In this document: in pieces, positions 1 through 10,929 of the stretch | How the letters are laid out: every line of letters begins with the position of its first letter | Numbering within the stretch: position 1 is the first letter of the stretch | Assembly (NCBI GenBank): GCA_034440615.1 | Contig: JAOTOM010004325.1 | Coordinates: 201,377 to 265,376, forward strand | DNA: 64,000 nt | Source of the DNA: Ashinkailepas kermadecensis | Lineage: Eukaryota; Arthropoda; Thecostraca; Neolepadidae | Reading direction: 5' to 3' | Notes under the pieces: generated by a model | Database searches by the model: none | What the model saw: the letters and a program-made list of their open reading frames with translations, nothing else | What the model was told of the DNA's origin: nothing | Translations under genes and position numbers: made by a program

Positions 1-1788
1 AACTGGAGCTGCTGGCCTTGACATGGGCGTGCAAGAAAACCGACGTGTACATCAAAGGCATGCAGCAGTTCGAAGTACTCCTGGACCACCGGCCGCTCAT
101 CCCCGTGTTAAACACGAAGACACTGGCGGAAATATAAAATCCGCGACTGCAACGCCTTAGGGAGAAACTCATCCCGTACAACTTCGTCGCCAGCTGGAGG
201 CAGGGAAAACTCCACATCATCCCGGACGCGCTCTCACGCGTGCCAGTAGACGATCCCTCGGGGGATGACGAAGAGGCGGAGCGCGACGTTGGACACCACA
301 TCCGGAGCCTGCTCGCTCGTCTCACGTCCGACGTCGGAGAAGACGGCATCAGCCCGTTCAAAGACGTAGCCCTGGATGAAGTGCGAGCCGCCGCTGCGAG
401 AGATCGGGAAATACTCGCACTCAAGGACGCGATTGTGAACGGATTTCCGGAGCATCGGAGTCAACTGGACCCCCTGGTGCAGCTCTACTGGAGCTGCACA
501 GACCGACTCGCCGTCGAAGACGACCTCACCGTCTGCGGCCAGCGCCTGGTGATCCCCAAAAGTCTGCGACGGACCACACTGGAGCGGCTCCACACAAGCC
601 ACCAAGGCATCGAGCGCACCAAACGGCGCGCGCGACAAGTTGTCCACTGGCCACAGCTCGAGAAACAAATCGGCGATTTTGTCGCCGCCTGTGAAGCGTG
701 TCAGCGCCACCTGCCCAGCCTGCAGAAAGAGCCGCTGGTCGCGGAAAAAACATCGTCTCGTGTTTTTCAAGCTGTCTCCGCTGATTATTTTTCCTGGGCC
801 AGACATACCTACTTAGTCTATGTGGATAGACTCAGCGCCTAGCCGTTCGTGTTCCACATCGCCGGAGACGCATCAGCCAGAGCCCTCACGTGGAGCCTCC
901 GCAAGATCTTTCGGCCCCAGACTCTGAGAACTGACGGCGGCGGACAGTTCTCGGCGCGACACACGCGAGACTTCCTGAACCGGTGGGGCGTGGAACATCA
1001 GATCTCCACCCCTCGCTACCCCCAATCCAACGGTCACGCAGAATCAGCTGTAAAAAGCGTCAAGAGGCTCGTCCAGAAATCTACCAGACACGGCGACCTC
1101 GACACGGATGACTTTGCGCACGGGCTGCTGGAGTTGCGTAATACTCCGCGAGCAGACGGCCATTCACCTGCGCAAACTCTCTACGGCCACCCCCATCAGA
1201 TCAGCCGTACCAGCGTACCACCGCGCGTTCGCCACGCAATGACAGCAGGCTGCCGACGTCTGCGACGCCAAGACGGTGCTGCTGCAAAAGCGGACCGAGG
1301 AGCACTACAACGCGACAGCGCGGCCACATCCGCCTTTGCGCGTCGGCCAGCATGTCCTGATCCAGGACAGCAAGACCCGTGTGTGGGACCGCACCGGCAA
1401 CATCACTGCTGTCGGGGAGAGGCGCGACTACATGGTCAAACTCCCGAGTGGTCGCCTCCTCTGGCGGAACCGACGGTTCCTGCGGCCTCAGCGTGCCTTC
1501 ATCGCCGAGACGGCGGCCCCTTCAGCACTATCAGCCGCGCAGCCGAGCCCACATACGCGGCAAGCGTCCGAGCCTGCACTGCAGCCGCGAGTAGCACCAC
1601 CTGCACTGCACCGTGAGACGCCCGCAACATCTGGTTCATCAGCACAGTCGGCAGCTGGCGTGTCCGCGGCACCGACCTGGACAGAGGGAGCACCAGAGCT
1701 GCGGCGCAGCACCCGACGGCGGCAGCAGACCAAACAGCTCTCCGTCAGCTGGGGAATGAAAACCTATCACATGATTCCGGAAGTCTGA
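1..1788 (+). pseudogene. Ty3/Gypsy retrotransposon pol fragment (RNase H end, integrase, 3' tail), broken
   Basis: Reading with codons starting at positions divisible by three gives the end of a Gypsy RNase H (ELLALTWACKK, later PDALSRV at about 219-242), then an integrase. The integrase has an HHCC zinc finger (His codons 591 and 600, Cys codons 690 and 699) and a catalytic core with Asp at 783, Asp at 933 in TDGGGQF, and Glu at 1041 in NGHAES; the last two are separated by 35 residues as in DDE integrases. Reverse transcriptase and gag lie outside the window. The frame is broken by TAA at 135-137 and TAG at 840-842, and by a shift near 1190-1245, after which the C-terminal part continues in the next frame (about 1250-1788) and ends in the basic stretch LRRSTRRRQQTK usual for Gypsy pol ends. 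It is a dead copy; the family assignment is firm. Confidence 0.93.
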
Positions 1789-2264
1789 ACCAGTCTGTTC
1801 ATAACCGATCCGACTGTGAACTGGTCGGGAGAGACGCGGCGATTTCATATCGCATGAATTGCCATTCGAGTGGATGGTGTACATTCTTTGAATATTTTCT
1901 TGCGACTCAGTGCATTACCTATCCGCGATGTTCATCGCTACTGTGTCGCAGCGCGATAGTGCTGTCAGCAAGTACGTTAGCGTGAAATTATTCAGTGTGA
2001 GCTGATTGTTTTCTGCAGGACATGACTCCATTGCCTCGCTCACAGTGGTTTCCGTCGATGCTGACGAAGTTTTCGATACATTTTATGTTTCGTCGGATAT
2101 AATTTCTGGCACTCAAGAAAGCTTTTATTTTGCTTTCATTCTTTTTCTCTAGGTTCTTGGTCAGGCGTGCGACGTGCGACTTAGTAACTTTGTCAGACAC
2201 ATCTCCCTTGCTCGCCAATGTTCATGTGTCTTGGAAGGAGGTGGAATGTTGTCTTGGGGGGAGG
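1789..2264 (+). other. Gypsy 3' untranslated region with polypurine tract
   Basis: This stretch between the pol stop and the proposed LTR has no credible coding. It ends in a purine run (TTGGGGGGAGG, about 2254-2264), which is where a plus-strand priming tract should lie, directly before the LTR start. Role inferred from position. Confidence 0.55.
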
Positions 2265-2518
2265 TGTTCTGTGTTGGACTTTCGGTCTTCACTTTGACAT
2301 CACTAGATACTCTGTACTGGATTCGTGGTGTTCCGGTGTTCAATCTGACACCTCTAAAGCCCGGCGGCTACGCTCGTCTGACCGGCCGGCATGACCGGCC
2401 CACTGCCCGGTCACGCTCAGTCTCCAATAGAGTCACCCGGCGATATCTGCAGCGTTTGTGTCGTGGTACCTCAGCACACGAATCGTATACGCACTCCGCA
2501 CCAAAGAACATCGTAACA
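2265..2518 (+). repeat. Probable Gypsy 3' LTR (about 254 bp)
   Basis: The segment starts TGTTCTGTG just after the polypurine run and ends CGTAACA, giving the TGTT...AACA inverted ends typical of LTRs. The matching 5' LTR is outside the window, so the boundaries rest on end sequences and context only. A 28-bp minisatellite begins at the next base. Confidence 0.55.
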
Positions 2519-2857
2519 CCCAGTACGGTGTGGGCTGGGTGGGGTGCCCAGTACGGTGTGGGCTGGGTAGGGTATCCAGTACGGTGTGGGCTGGGTGGGG
2601 TATCCACTGCGGTGTGGACTGGGTGAGGTATCCAGTACGGCGTGGGCTAAGTGAGATATTCAGTACGGTATGGGCTGGGTAGGGTATCCAGTATGGTTTG
2701 GGCTGGGTGGAATATCCAGTACAGTGTGGGCTGGATAGTGTATCCAGTACGGTGTGGGCTGGGTGAGGTATCCAGTACGGTGTGGGCTGAGTGAGGTATC
2801 CAGTACAACGTGGGCTGGGCGGGGTATCCACTGCGGTGTATACTGAGTGGGATACTG
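2519..2857. repeat. 28-bp minisatellite, about 12 copies
   Basis: Unit similar to CAGTACGGTGTGGGCTGGGT plus GGGGTATC, with point variants between copies. It abuts the end of the LTR. Open frames here on both strands are products of the repeat. Confidence 0.95.
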
Positions 2858-3041
2858 GACTAATTCCCGCATTGCAAAGGCTTTTATATGGACTGGGTTC
2901 TACTATATTATGCTACGATTGGTTAACACAATTTTATTTGTGCATGCGAACACTTGCATACAAGCAATCCAACGCAATTTAGAACAATGCAATATAAACA
3001 TTCACGGATGTGACCAGATTTGTGCACGCCAATTTGAGTAT

Positions 3042-3233
3042 TCGAATGTATGAGTACGTGAGTGTCTGCGTGTCGAATGCATGAGTACGTGAGTGTCTGC
3101 GTGTCGAATGTATGAGTACGTGAGTATCTGCGTGTTGAATGTATGAGTACGTGAGTATCTGCATGTCGAATGTATGAGTACGTGAGTATCTGCGTGTCGA
3201 ATGTATGAGTACGTGAGTATTTGCGTGTATCAA
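3042..3233. repeat. 31-bp minisatellite, about 6 copies
   Basis: Unit built on ATGAGTACGTGAGTATCTGC followed by GTGTCGAATGT. Copies differ at one to three positions; the last is degenerate. Confidence 0.93.
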
Positions 3234-3463
3234 CACTTGAGCTTGCGCGTCCGAACATTTCGGATGTGAACATTAGCGCCCGCGAATATAGGTGCCACCA
3301 AGTTTGCGATCCGAGTATTCACCTTGGAACAATTGCGCTTACGACCATCTGCACACGATCTATGAACTCCCGTCCATTTGTACACGAATTATGAACGGTC
3401 CAATCGTGCATGAGCTATCAGGCTCCTGGAACCCCGACTGGCGTGTCCGTGAGGCGCAGCCCT

Positions 3464-3610
3464 ATACCAGTATGACATCTACCGGTGTGACCTCTACCAG
3501 TGTGACCTCTACCGGTGTGGTCTCTACCGGTGTGACCTCTACCAGTGTGACCTCTACCAGTGTGACCTCTACCAGTGTGACCTCTACCGGTGTGACCTCT
3601 ACCGCTTTGA
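3464..3610. repeat. 15-bp minisatellite, about 9 copies
   Basis: Unit GTGACCTCTACCAGT alternating with GTGACCTCTACCGGT. The 15-bp length keeps frames open, so the peptides here are repeat products. Confidence 0.93.
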
Positions 3611-4322
3611 CTTGAGCGTCGCTTTGCACACTTCTGGTGTTGTTCAAGCAGGATCAATAAATAATCAATCGGACACCACAAACGGTAGTGAACTACCACC
3701 TTAAGTAAGGGGCAGAGCTTCAAGTAAATCATTGGAATGATAAAGCAATGCTAAATCTGATGATTTCAAAACGAATTTGAGGTACTCACTCGTAGGGCCC
3801 CGTGCTAAGATTCTTAATTATGGGGGCGGTTCAACTGAACTTTGGAGGGTCTCGAGCCCCTCAAGGAGATAAACAGCTTCACTTACGACCGAAATATCAC
3901 TTCCAAGAGCAAAGTCTCACCAAAGTTGCGAAAACTTATGATGAACATCCTTCTCAGAATAAGACAGATCATGTGAGGTATAGGTAGAAAAGTGTTCCTC
4001 AAGACTTCGAAACACAGGTATGGCCTCATAGTTGAGCCAAGGCAATTGCAGTCGTCAGGACGTATCGAATTGTTTGAACATTTGAAATTTGTTAACGATG
4101 TGCATTTTTCACCATGTTTAAAACAAGGCACTTGTGCGGCTCGAGGTCGGGCAGGCTGATCCAGCCGTCACATTGGCACTTGCCCACGTCAGTGGCGAGG
4201 AGTGGTTAGGCACCAGGGGGAGAGGGGGGGGAGCTGCCGACACCTCTTCATCGCGTCAGTAGTCAGTCAGCCGTGTGCTGGCAGCTAGCCTCCAGCCTGG
4301 TGGCCTGTTCCGTACCAGACAT
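3611..4322. other. No gene or clear repeat seen
   Basis: AT-moderate sequence with only short chance ORFs. The last 200 bp become G-rich (run near 4218-4234). Nothing assignable. Confidence 0.6.
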
Positions 4323-4364
4323 TCGATATTGACTGGCCCATAAAGCGGGGCCAGTCAATATCGA
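4323..4364. repeat. Perfect 17-bp hairpin
   Basis: Left arm 4323-4339 (TCGATATTGACTGGCCC) and right arm 4348-4364 are exact reverse complements around an 8-nt loop. No coding context; it may be the fold-back end of a small element. Confidence 0.9.
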
Positions 4365-4439
4365 TGATGCATCCACACCCACTAACTGTGAGGTAGAATG
4401 TTCCGCGGCTGAGCTTTCACCATAACGATTATGTCTCGT

Positions 4440-4680
4440 ACATATGGATGTTGATTTCTGAAAATAATTGGGCGGGGATGGGCAAAATACATGAAGGCAG
4501 GCTCGAAGGCTACATGAATGCAGGCTGAAATGGATTTGAAGGGGAAGGGTGAGGGCACACTTCATAGGGTTCCATGATAAAAGTGGAAATTATTGGGGAC
4601 AGGGGGTAAGGCCAACATCGAGGAGACGCTTGCCACCTCAAAAGTATATAAAGCAACACCCCTGCTTGCACACACAATGC
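4440..4680 (-). repeat. Family A dispersed repeat, copy 1
   Basis: Shares GGACCCTATGG-like, GCCTTCATGTAT-like and CAATGTTGGC-like blocks with four other copies (5490-5695 minus; 10010-10190, 17500-17645 and 60508-60685 plus). Unit about 180 bp ending in an AATAATTTTCA-like block. No coding capacity; probably a non-autonomous element or a transposon end. Confidence 0.75.
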
Positions 4681-4689
4681 CGAGTTTAT

Positions 4690-5030
4690 TCTGAACATTG
4701 TTTGCAAGCCGCCAGCTGTTGCCGACGTGGCACAGTTCGATGCTGGCCGACCCGGCGCCGGCAGGTGGCGGCCGGTCGATCGCCACTCAGCCGTGACCCT
4801 CGCCTAAAGTGCACGCGTCCGCCTGCGCCACCGCCTGCGGCGGTGTTTGTGAGGTCGGCACGCCGCCACAACACCAGCTCCCACTTCCGCCGCCGCCCGG
4901 CGATGGCGGCCCTGTTCTGTCCGGACGACGAGCGCGTCGATCACCATCGAGTCAGGACGTCATGGTGCTGATGGACACTGTGCGGTGCATTGGTGATGAG
5001 AAGATGACCGGCAGGCTTTTTGTTTGCTAA
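4690..5030 (+). other. GC- and CpG-rich block, possible exon, unassigned
   Basis: The block is far more GC-rich than its flanks and open in two plus-strand frames across 4809-5030. One frame contains MAALFCPDDERVDHH, the other a proline-rich peptide ending near LMDTVRCIGDEKMTG. A GTGATGAG site near 4991 could be a splice donor. There is no family resemblance I can name and the frame cannot be chosen. It could be a CpG-rich 5' exon or promoter of the gene on the same strand downstream, or just GC-rich repeat sequence. Confidence 0.25.
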
Positions 5031-5489
5031 GTAGAATATCCGATGGGATGAAACCTGCTTGACCACCGTAAGGAAAGTAATAATTCACTATTTTTGTTCT
5101 GTAAATCAAGTCTGTTTCACCACGCTTATAAAAAATACGGGGCGGAGCAAATTTCATTTAAATCACATGAAAAGTATGTCACCATTTTGTTCCTTCGGTG
5201 GTGAAGAGGTAGGTAACCGGTCTTCTATGTATGCACAACAATAGCGCTAGAGCTAAAATTATGCATAAGTCGCGAGTGTCACGTCGTTACTTCGAAAGAC
5301 TAGGAAAGAGCAGCAATTATCACAATCTTCGGCATAGACAAAACAATGTTGTGTCGTTGATTTGTTTTGTCTGTGGTAGACAAACGGCATAAGAGCTATT
5401 AAAAAATCCTGGTCGGTTAACGCTTCGAAAGCGTGAAGTTTCTCGCTTCCGTTCCCTGCAGAACGCGAAAAATCAAATCACGAGCGTTG

Positions 5490-5695
5490 AGTTATGAAAA
5501 CTATTGGGGGACGGGCACAATACACGAAGGCCAAGAGAGTCCAAATGGATGGTGGGTGTGTGGATCGGTGCGGGGAGCATAATCCATGGGGTCCCATGTG
5601 GAAGTTGAAATTATTGTGGGGAGGGAGGGGGGGAGCCATCATTGAGGGGCACTTGCGCCTCAAAAGCACATGAAGCATCACCCCTGAACCATCCA
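5490..5695 (-). repeat. Family A dispersed repeat, copy 2
   Basis: Same orientation as copy 1 and about 1 kb from it. Shared blocks include GGGGTCCCATG, TGAAATTATTG and CCTCAAAAGCAC-like sequence. Confidence 0.75.
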
Positions 5696-5774
5696 ATTCT
5701 GGATTAGCAATTGAGGGTCACGCTTGCCTTTTAATTTTTTGCTTTCCAGGTGCCATGTCCATGGTGCAAGATGT

Positions 5775-6345
5775 CATAAATAAAGTCATAAAGTCATAAA
5801 GTATCTAGGCTTAATAAGAGCCACAGGGGCCCATCTGGGTTAAGCCTATCTAGAAAAGGTACTAGAAATGTACATACTCCCACCCCAATCAATCCCTTAT
5901 CCCTAGGAAGCTATATACCCCAGCCTATCTAGCACCACTCACTTGCTACCACATAACACCCTCAACAATCACAAGCTCCTCCCATCATACCCATTGTGTC
6001 ACCATAGACAATCTCATCACTATCACATCCCGAAGGAAGGTGCTGAATCCACTGCTAGGTACACCCTATATAAAGTTATAAAGCGTTTAGACTTAATAAG
6101 AGACTCACTTGCTATTGCATAACACACTCACAATTACAAACTCCTCCCAACTCCCATCTCCTCCCTGTCAATCAACCCTCCCTGGAATACAGAAAAACAA
6201 GCCCCCTATTCTTATGATTGTCTATGCCATTTTTAAAGATGTTCAGTGTGTTGCTACCAACAATGGTTCCTGGCAGCTGGTTCTCTCACCTGGTTCCAGT
6301 GTTCTACTACCCTGTTGGTGAAGAAAGACTGTCTTAACCATGTGG
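5775..6345 (-). pseudogene. CR1/L2-like LINE, 3' end only
   Basis: On the minus strand the end of a reverse-transcriptase ORF is recognisable: FFTNRVVEHWNQ, then after a frameshift LPGTIVGSNTLNIFKNGID. This is the pattern (FxNRVxxxWNxLPxxVVxxxxLNxFKxxLD) at the C-terminus of CR1/L2/jockey-group proteins. A 3' UTR follows and ends in an 8-bp tail repeat (TCATAAAG on the plus strand, about 5775-5810). The LINE at 55545-56230 has the same tail and similar UTR words (TTAATAAGAGCCA), so both belong to one family. 5'-truncated, as is usual for LINE insertions. Confidence 0.75.
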
Positions 6346-7363
6346 TGGTATGACGATGACGTATGACTGCGCCTCAAGACGGGAGGCATAGGTGGTCTCA
6401 TAGAGTGCTCAAATGATGGATTCTGCTTCTCTGAGACACGTGTTTATTTTTCTCATACTCTTATTCCCGTTTTCCCTTAGATACTGACAGGCTATTAAGA
6501 AGAGGTGGATATTTTTTTTTCTGTGCGTGAAATGGTCCGATCATCCCGATTCTGTGCGTCTCTTCGTGTATTGCATAGTCGTACAGACACAGGGGGCCAG
6601 AGGATTCTTGTCCCAACTTTTCGTGATCTTAACCATGGGTCCTATGGGGAAAATGACGCAGTACGATCTACTTTCACTATCGATGTTATGTTCTTGATTT
6701 ATTGGATGAATGGGTGGAAACACCGACTCCAGAACATATCCCACCCAGCTACAGACATCTGGAAAGATTGGGTGGGTGTGAGTCTACTTGCCTGATATCT
6801 ACATATTAATGTCATAAGGAACATATCTTTGTGTATGCATGTTTTCTGAGTATTGCGCAGCACAATTGTATTAGATAATGTCTTTCCGTACGCTTAAGGC
6901 CCGTTCCAATGGCACTAAGGTTTTTATGAGCATCAATTGTGGTACTTCAGTATTCCGTTTACCAGTAATCTGCCTCCGATGATAGCCAATGTTCTGCAGA
7001 ATACTGAGCCCTGATTACCGCTAGCAAAATTGTCAGCGACTATCGAAGAAGGCGACCTTATAACAACTCAATGAGTGGTGCTTACGAGACATCAAATTGC
7101 ACTTGAACGGCAGAAGCCAGACTCTCTGCGCATCGTACTTTGCGTGGCATATTGCGTTGCGCCAGGATCGACAGAAACCTCGCATGAGTCTGCTCGTATT
7201 GATCTGTTCGCAGTACTTACCCAATTTATTTCCTGTTGCTATGTCTCCCACCGGTGCTGATCAGTTTAATTCCCCGTTTCTATGATGCTCTCGGAGCCAA
7301 GTAGGAGAACCACCAACAGACGCTTGGGTATTTTTTTCGGAAGCGGGAAGGTGATTTATTTGC
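6346..7363. other. No gene seen
   Basis: Unique-looking, AT-rich sequence with short ORFs lacking any family signature. A poly-T run lies at 6511-6520. Confidence 0.55.
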
Positions 7364-7403
7364 TCATCTTGTGTGCATCGATGTTTCGATGCACACAAGA
7401 TGA
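7364..7403. repeat. Perfect 18-bp hairpin with 4-nt loop
   Basis: Arms 7364-7381 and 7386-7403 (TCATCTTGTGTGCATCGA and its complement) enclose the loop TGTT. A GTTCGAAGCATCGAAC inverted motif follows closely. Confidence 0.92.
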
Positions 7404-8986
7404 AGAAGTTCGAAGCATCGAACTCATCGATATTTCACTTGATTTTGGATGACTCATTTGAATGAAAAAAGGCTAGTCACGATCAGGTACGGCGGAACGG
7501 ATCGCGGCACACGAGGGGAGGGGGAGGGGCTGTACTTTCGGCAGTTAGGCAATGTGTTTTGGGTGCATCTTACTGCAAGTATATTGCTCATACAGTGTTA
7601 GTGATCAATGTGCAAGGCTGGAAGAAGCCAAATCACTTCATAGTGGCGGTCAGACCAGAAGTGACCAAGCGCGCCATCACAGAGGTCTCAGAGAGACCAG
7701 CTGACGTCACGGCATGGTTCAGGTACTTGCGACACACAAGCCAGCTTACAATTGGAAAATTGGAAAAGCCCATTGAGGAAGCTTCCACGTTCTGTGCTTG
7801 TTGTTTGTAATTTTTACAATTATGAGTGTTTGCTGGATACGCCATAAATATTTTGCTTAATATTAATATTAGCCCGCGCAAAGCCAGTGACAGGAGATTG
7901 TTTCTGCAATATAAATGAAAAACGACTCATGCGAAACACTAAAATTTTTGATAGTTTATGGATCATTCATTGCGTGTCTTTTCGTAAACAATGTTAGCTT
8001 CTAGCGGATGTAATGTTCTCGTTGTAGCGGTTTCAAAGGAGCTTTACGCCGAGCACTTCGGTACCGCACATGTGGTGCCGTAGGTACGTTCTCGTTTATC
8101 ATCCAGCACATTATAGAAATGACTGGATAAAATGCGAAGAAACTCTTCAGAGATCTGCGGGAATTCATTGCAGAACGTTTGGCATAAAGTTTGTTGCCAG
8201 ATTACGTCAGGTCACTAACCTGAGACGATTTGTTATGGGCACGTTCCGGCGGATTTCCGCAGATTGATCCCTGTTTCAAAGTTCGAATCCTAATGGATGG
8301 CGTATTGCTTTAAAAAAAAAATTACGAGTGGAAAAATGCCAACCGCTAGAGAGGAATTGCGCACAATACATGATACCCTCATGAAATACATCTTACCGTG
8401 GCAGACATCAAGACGAATGTCAACGAGGTGTCGCATGATCCCATAGCATTCTCTAGCATCTCATACCATAGCATAGCAAGCCACACAGGATGAATATGGG
8501 GTCTTGGCTTTGGGGCCCACAAATCATTTGCGGCCCCGTGGAAGAAACAAGAACCCCGAATCCGAAATCAGCAATTACTCTATTACCAGGTTTAACCTAT
8601 TTTGACCCCATGTGCCTCTGTTGACCTCTGGTTATCGAAGGCCATAGATCAGTTAACTAAAGGTGATCCAAGCTGTTTCATTGGGTAATTCTTGGTGCTG
8701 AATTCAAATTCTGTGTTAATTTTTACCCTCTGGGGTCCAAAATTATGCGTTTGTGATCCCAAAACTAAAATTTCATAATGGCCCTGGGTGATTTGACCTG
8801 ACCTGCACAGAGGAGCAAGTGAATGCTATTGGAACACAGGACCCCTCAATACACTTAAAATTGAATGAGAAACACCGTTATATTATTTCATACCGGTATA
8901 ATGCATAGTATGCAACCTATTTGGGTTCAAACTTGACGCGTGCGAAGTCCGCCGAAAGCAGCCGGGACAGGTTCCCGAAGAATCGT
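7404..8986. other. No gene seen; dispersed TGACCT/AGGTCA words
   Basis: Only chance ORFs (up to 83 codons at 7559-7810, no signature). The part 8590-8810 has several TGACC words of the kind found in dispersed repeats across the window. Confidence 0.5.
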
Positions 8987-9175
8987 CACCAATAATCTGA
9001 TCTGATCTGGCATGTTATCGTCACAGACCAGTAATCTGATCTGAGCTGGCATGTTATCGTCACAGACCAGTAATCTGATCTGATCTGGCATGTTATCGTC
9101 ACAGACCAGTAATCTGATCTGAGCTGGCATGTTATCGTCACAGACCAGTAATCTGATCTGAGCTGGCATGTTTTA
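8987..9175. repeat. 39-bp minisatellite, about 5 copies
   Basis: Unit built on GTAATCTGATCTGAGCTGGC then ATGTTATCGTCACAGACCA. Copies alternate between GATCTG and GAGCTG at one position. Confidence 0.95.
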
Positions 9176-9359
9176 CACCAAATGTTCCGCAATGAATATC
9201 CACAGTAGTGAGCAAAATGTATGCCCGCTAGCCACTTCCGTGTGCATGGTATTTTCGAAAATCCGAACTGGGGCTGTTGCTATCGCCCTTGGGCCACACT
9301 GGGGGAACATCAACCTCAATATAATAATTTTGGGTGCATCAGTTTCGTCATGCCACTCA

Positions 9360-9482
9360 CGGACGGTGGCTGAGCCCTGAGCAATAGGCATGCTGGATTA
9401 CCCTTTCCGTAAGTGGCGGGACTCATGGACGGTGGCTGAGCAATAGGCATGCTGGATTACCCTTTCCGTAAGTGGCGGGACA
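9360..9482. repeat. Two-copy tandem duplication (about 60 bp)
   Basis: The block GGACGGTGGCTGAGC...GCATGCTGGATTACCCTTTC...AAGTGGCGGGA occurs twice; the first copy has an extra CCTGAGC. Confidence 0.88.
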
Positions 9483-10009
9483 GTTGCTGAGATAACTTTC
9501 GCTCTATTCCCCCTCCGTCTCGTCCTCCTTCGACACAATACTAACACAAATTCGACACATTTTTTACAGGTCGATTCAATTATTGGTCAAGTGGGGTATT
9601 ACAAAATTAAGCAAGGGGCCCAGAGAAAATGGATGGCACCAGTCCCACACAGAATATGGACTCTACCATCGCCTAGGGGAAGCAGACCTTCGGGTAGCAT
9701 GTTCACTGCCCACTGCTGTCAAACATTATCTTTGTTTTCAACTATTTCCATGTTTTTCCTTCCCAAGTTCGAAGTGAAATGGTCGAAACCCGAGGAAAGA
9801 TAAGATTTTAGGCATAGCTTCGGCTCAAAATTGTGTGGTTTTGCCACTGTGAGATGGTCAGCTGGACCCATCAGTGACTTGGACCCACCTAGCGCTGCCA
9901 GGATTCCATTGCTGATTTGATGCCGCAACCATGGGCATAGGTTAGGTTAGTACCTAAATTTTACTAACTGGTACCAGCGAGGATGAAGTCTGGTCGAGTG
10001 TACTCCCAT

Positions 10010-10190
10010 GCATGCATATAGGGGTGTAGGCCTGTATGCTTCTGGGAGCACACTTGCCCCCCTCCGATGTTGGCCTTGCCCTCCCAATAACTTCAACTTT
10101 TAACATGAGACCCTATGTAGTATGCCCCCTCAATCCAATTGGGCCCGCTCATTGCCTTCATGTATTGTGCTCTTCGAATAATTTCCAGAA
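10010..10190 (+). repeat. Family A dispersed repeat, copy 3
   Basis: Begins with a GGGGTGTAG-like edge and carries GATGTTGGCCTTGCCC, AACATGAGACCCTATG and ATTGCCTTCATGTATTGTGC before AATAATTTCCAG. Orientation opposite to copies 1 and 2. Confidence 0.78.
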
Positions 10191-10272
10191 ACTTACACCT
10201 ACGCATGCCTGCCAAAATTTAATGTGAGTGACCCGACCCGATCCGACCCAGCCCTGTCGACACTTTGAAACT

Positions 10273-10929
10273 TTAACAACTTTTTAGTGCTGTTTGACCC
10301 AACTCCTTAGTCAATTTGTACACCTTTGCTTTTTTTGTCCTGCAGTACAATTTCATGGAAGTGGAAGTTCCAACTGTGGTTGAAGTTCCCAATGCCGAAA
10401 TATCATTGATATAAAATGCACTGGCAAACGCTATTCCCCCCCTAAACAAAAGTACAGCGTCAAGCTGTTGAAATGCATGGTGGGGTATTTCGCGATAATT
10501 CTGCATGGTGCGCTGAGCTATGGCACGCGTGCACACTATTTGTTTGAAGGTCAAACTTTGGCGCTGTAACTGAATCCGATAACCCAGTAGAAAGTCAAAT
10601 CCATACGGGTCCAATAATTTGTACCACTCGGCCATGCAGACAGCATGCCCTGCTGCTGTAGGACAGCCTGGTACACAGCAGGTGGTGGCGCAAATACACA
10701 CAGCAGCAGCTGCTGTCAGTGGAGGATGTCTGTCTCCTGGCCGTAGGGCAGCTCTAGAGAAGCTGTAGGGCAGCTGTATGGCAGCTGTTGTCGGCAGAGG
10801 ATTTCCGTTTACTAGCTGTAGGACAGCCTGCCGCTGGGCACTCGAAGCTGTTAGTTTGTGGCGTAAGCACATGTCAATTATCCCATCTGCTTGAGCAGGG
10901 AAACTTTCGATTACGATGCGATCAGACAA
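10273..10929 (-). CDS. Unidentified 218-codon ORF, doubtful
   Basis: An uninterrupted minus-strand frame starts MSDRIVIESF and ends QTALKSC. The middle is rich in Ala, Pro, Thr and Cys because the DNA at about 10625-10850 is a degenerate CAG/CTG-rich segment (repeated GCTGTAGGACAGCCTG-like words). The C-terminal half (EWYKLLDPYGFDFLLGYRIQ) reads more like ordinary protein. No domain, splice signal or promoter is evident. It could be part of a transposon protein or chance. Confidence 0.2.
   Translation of the reverse strand: MSDRIVIESFPAQADGIIDMCLRHKLTASSAQRQAVLQLVNGNPLPTTAAIQLPYSFSRAALRPGDRHPPLTAAAAVCICATTCCVPGCPTAAGHAVCMAEWYKLLDPYGFDFLLGYRIQLQRQSLTFKQIVCTRAIAQRTMQNYREIPHHAFQQLDAVLLFRGGIAFASAFYINDISALGTSTTVGTSTSMKLYCRTKKAKVYKLTKELGQTALKSC

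Noticed and set aside
8987..9175. Possible CRISPR-like array
   Set aside because: Repeats are contiguous with no unique spacers; it is a minisatellite in a eukaryotic genome.
9935..9955. Telomere-like GGTTAGGTTAG and CCTAACCTAAC near 59553
   Set aside because: Only two to three units each; too short to be an interstitial telomere block.
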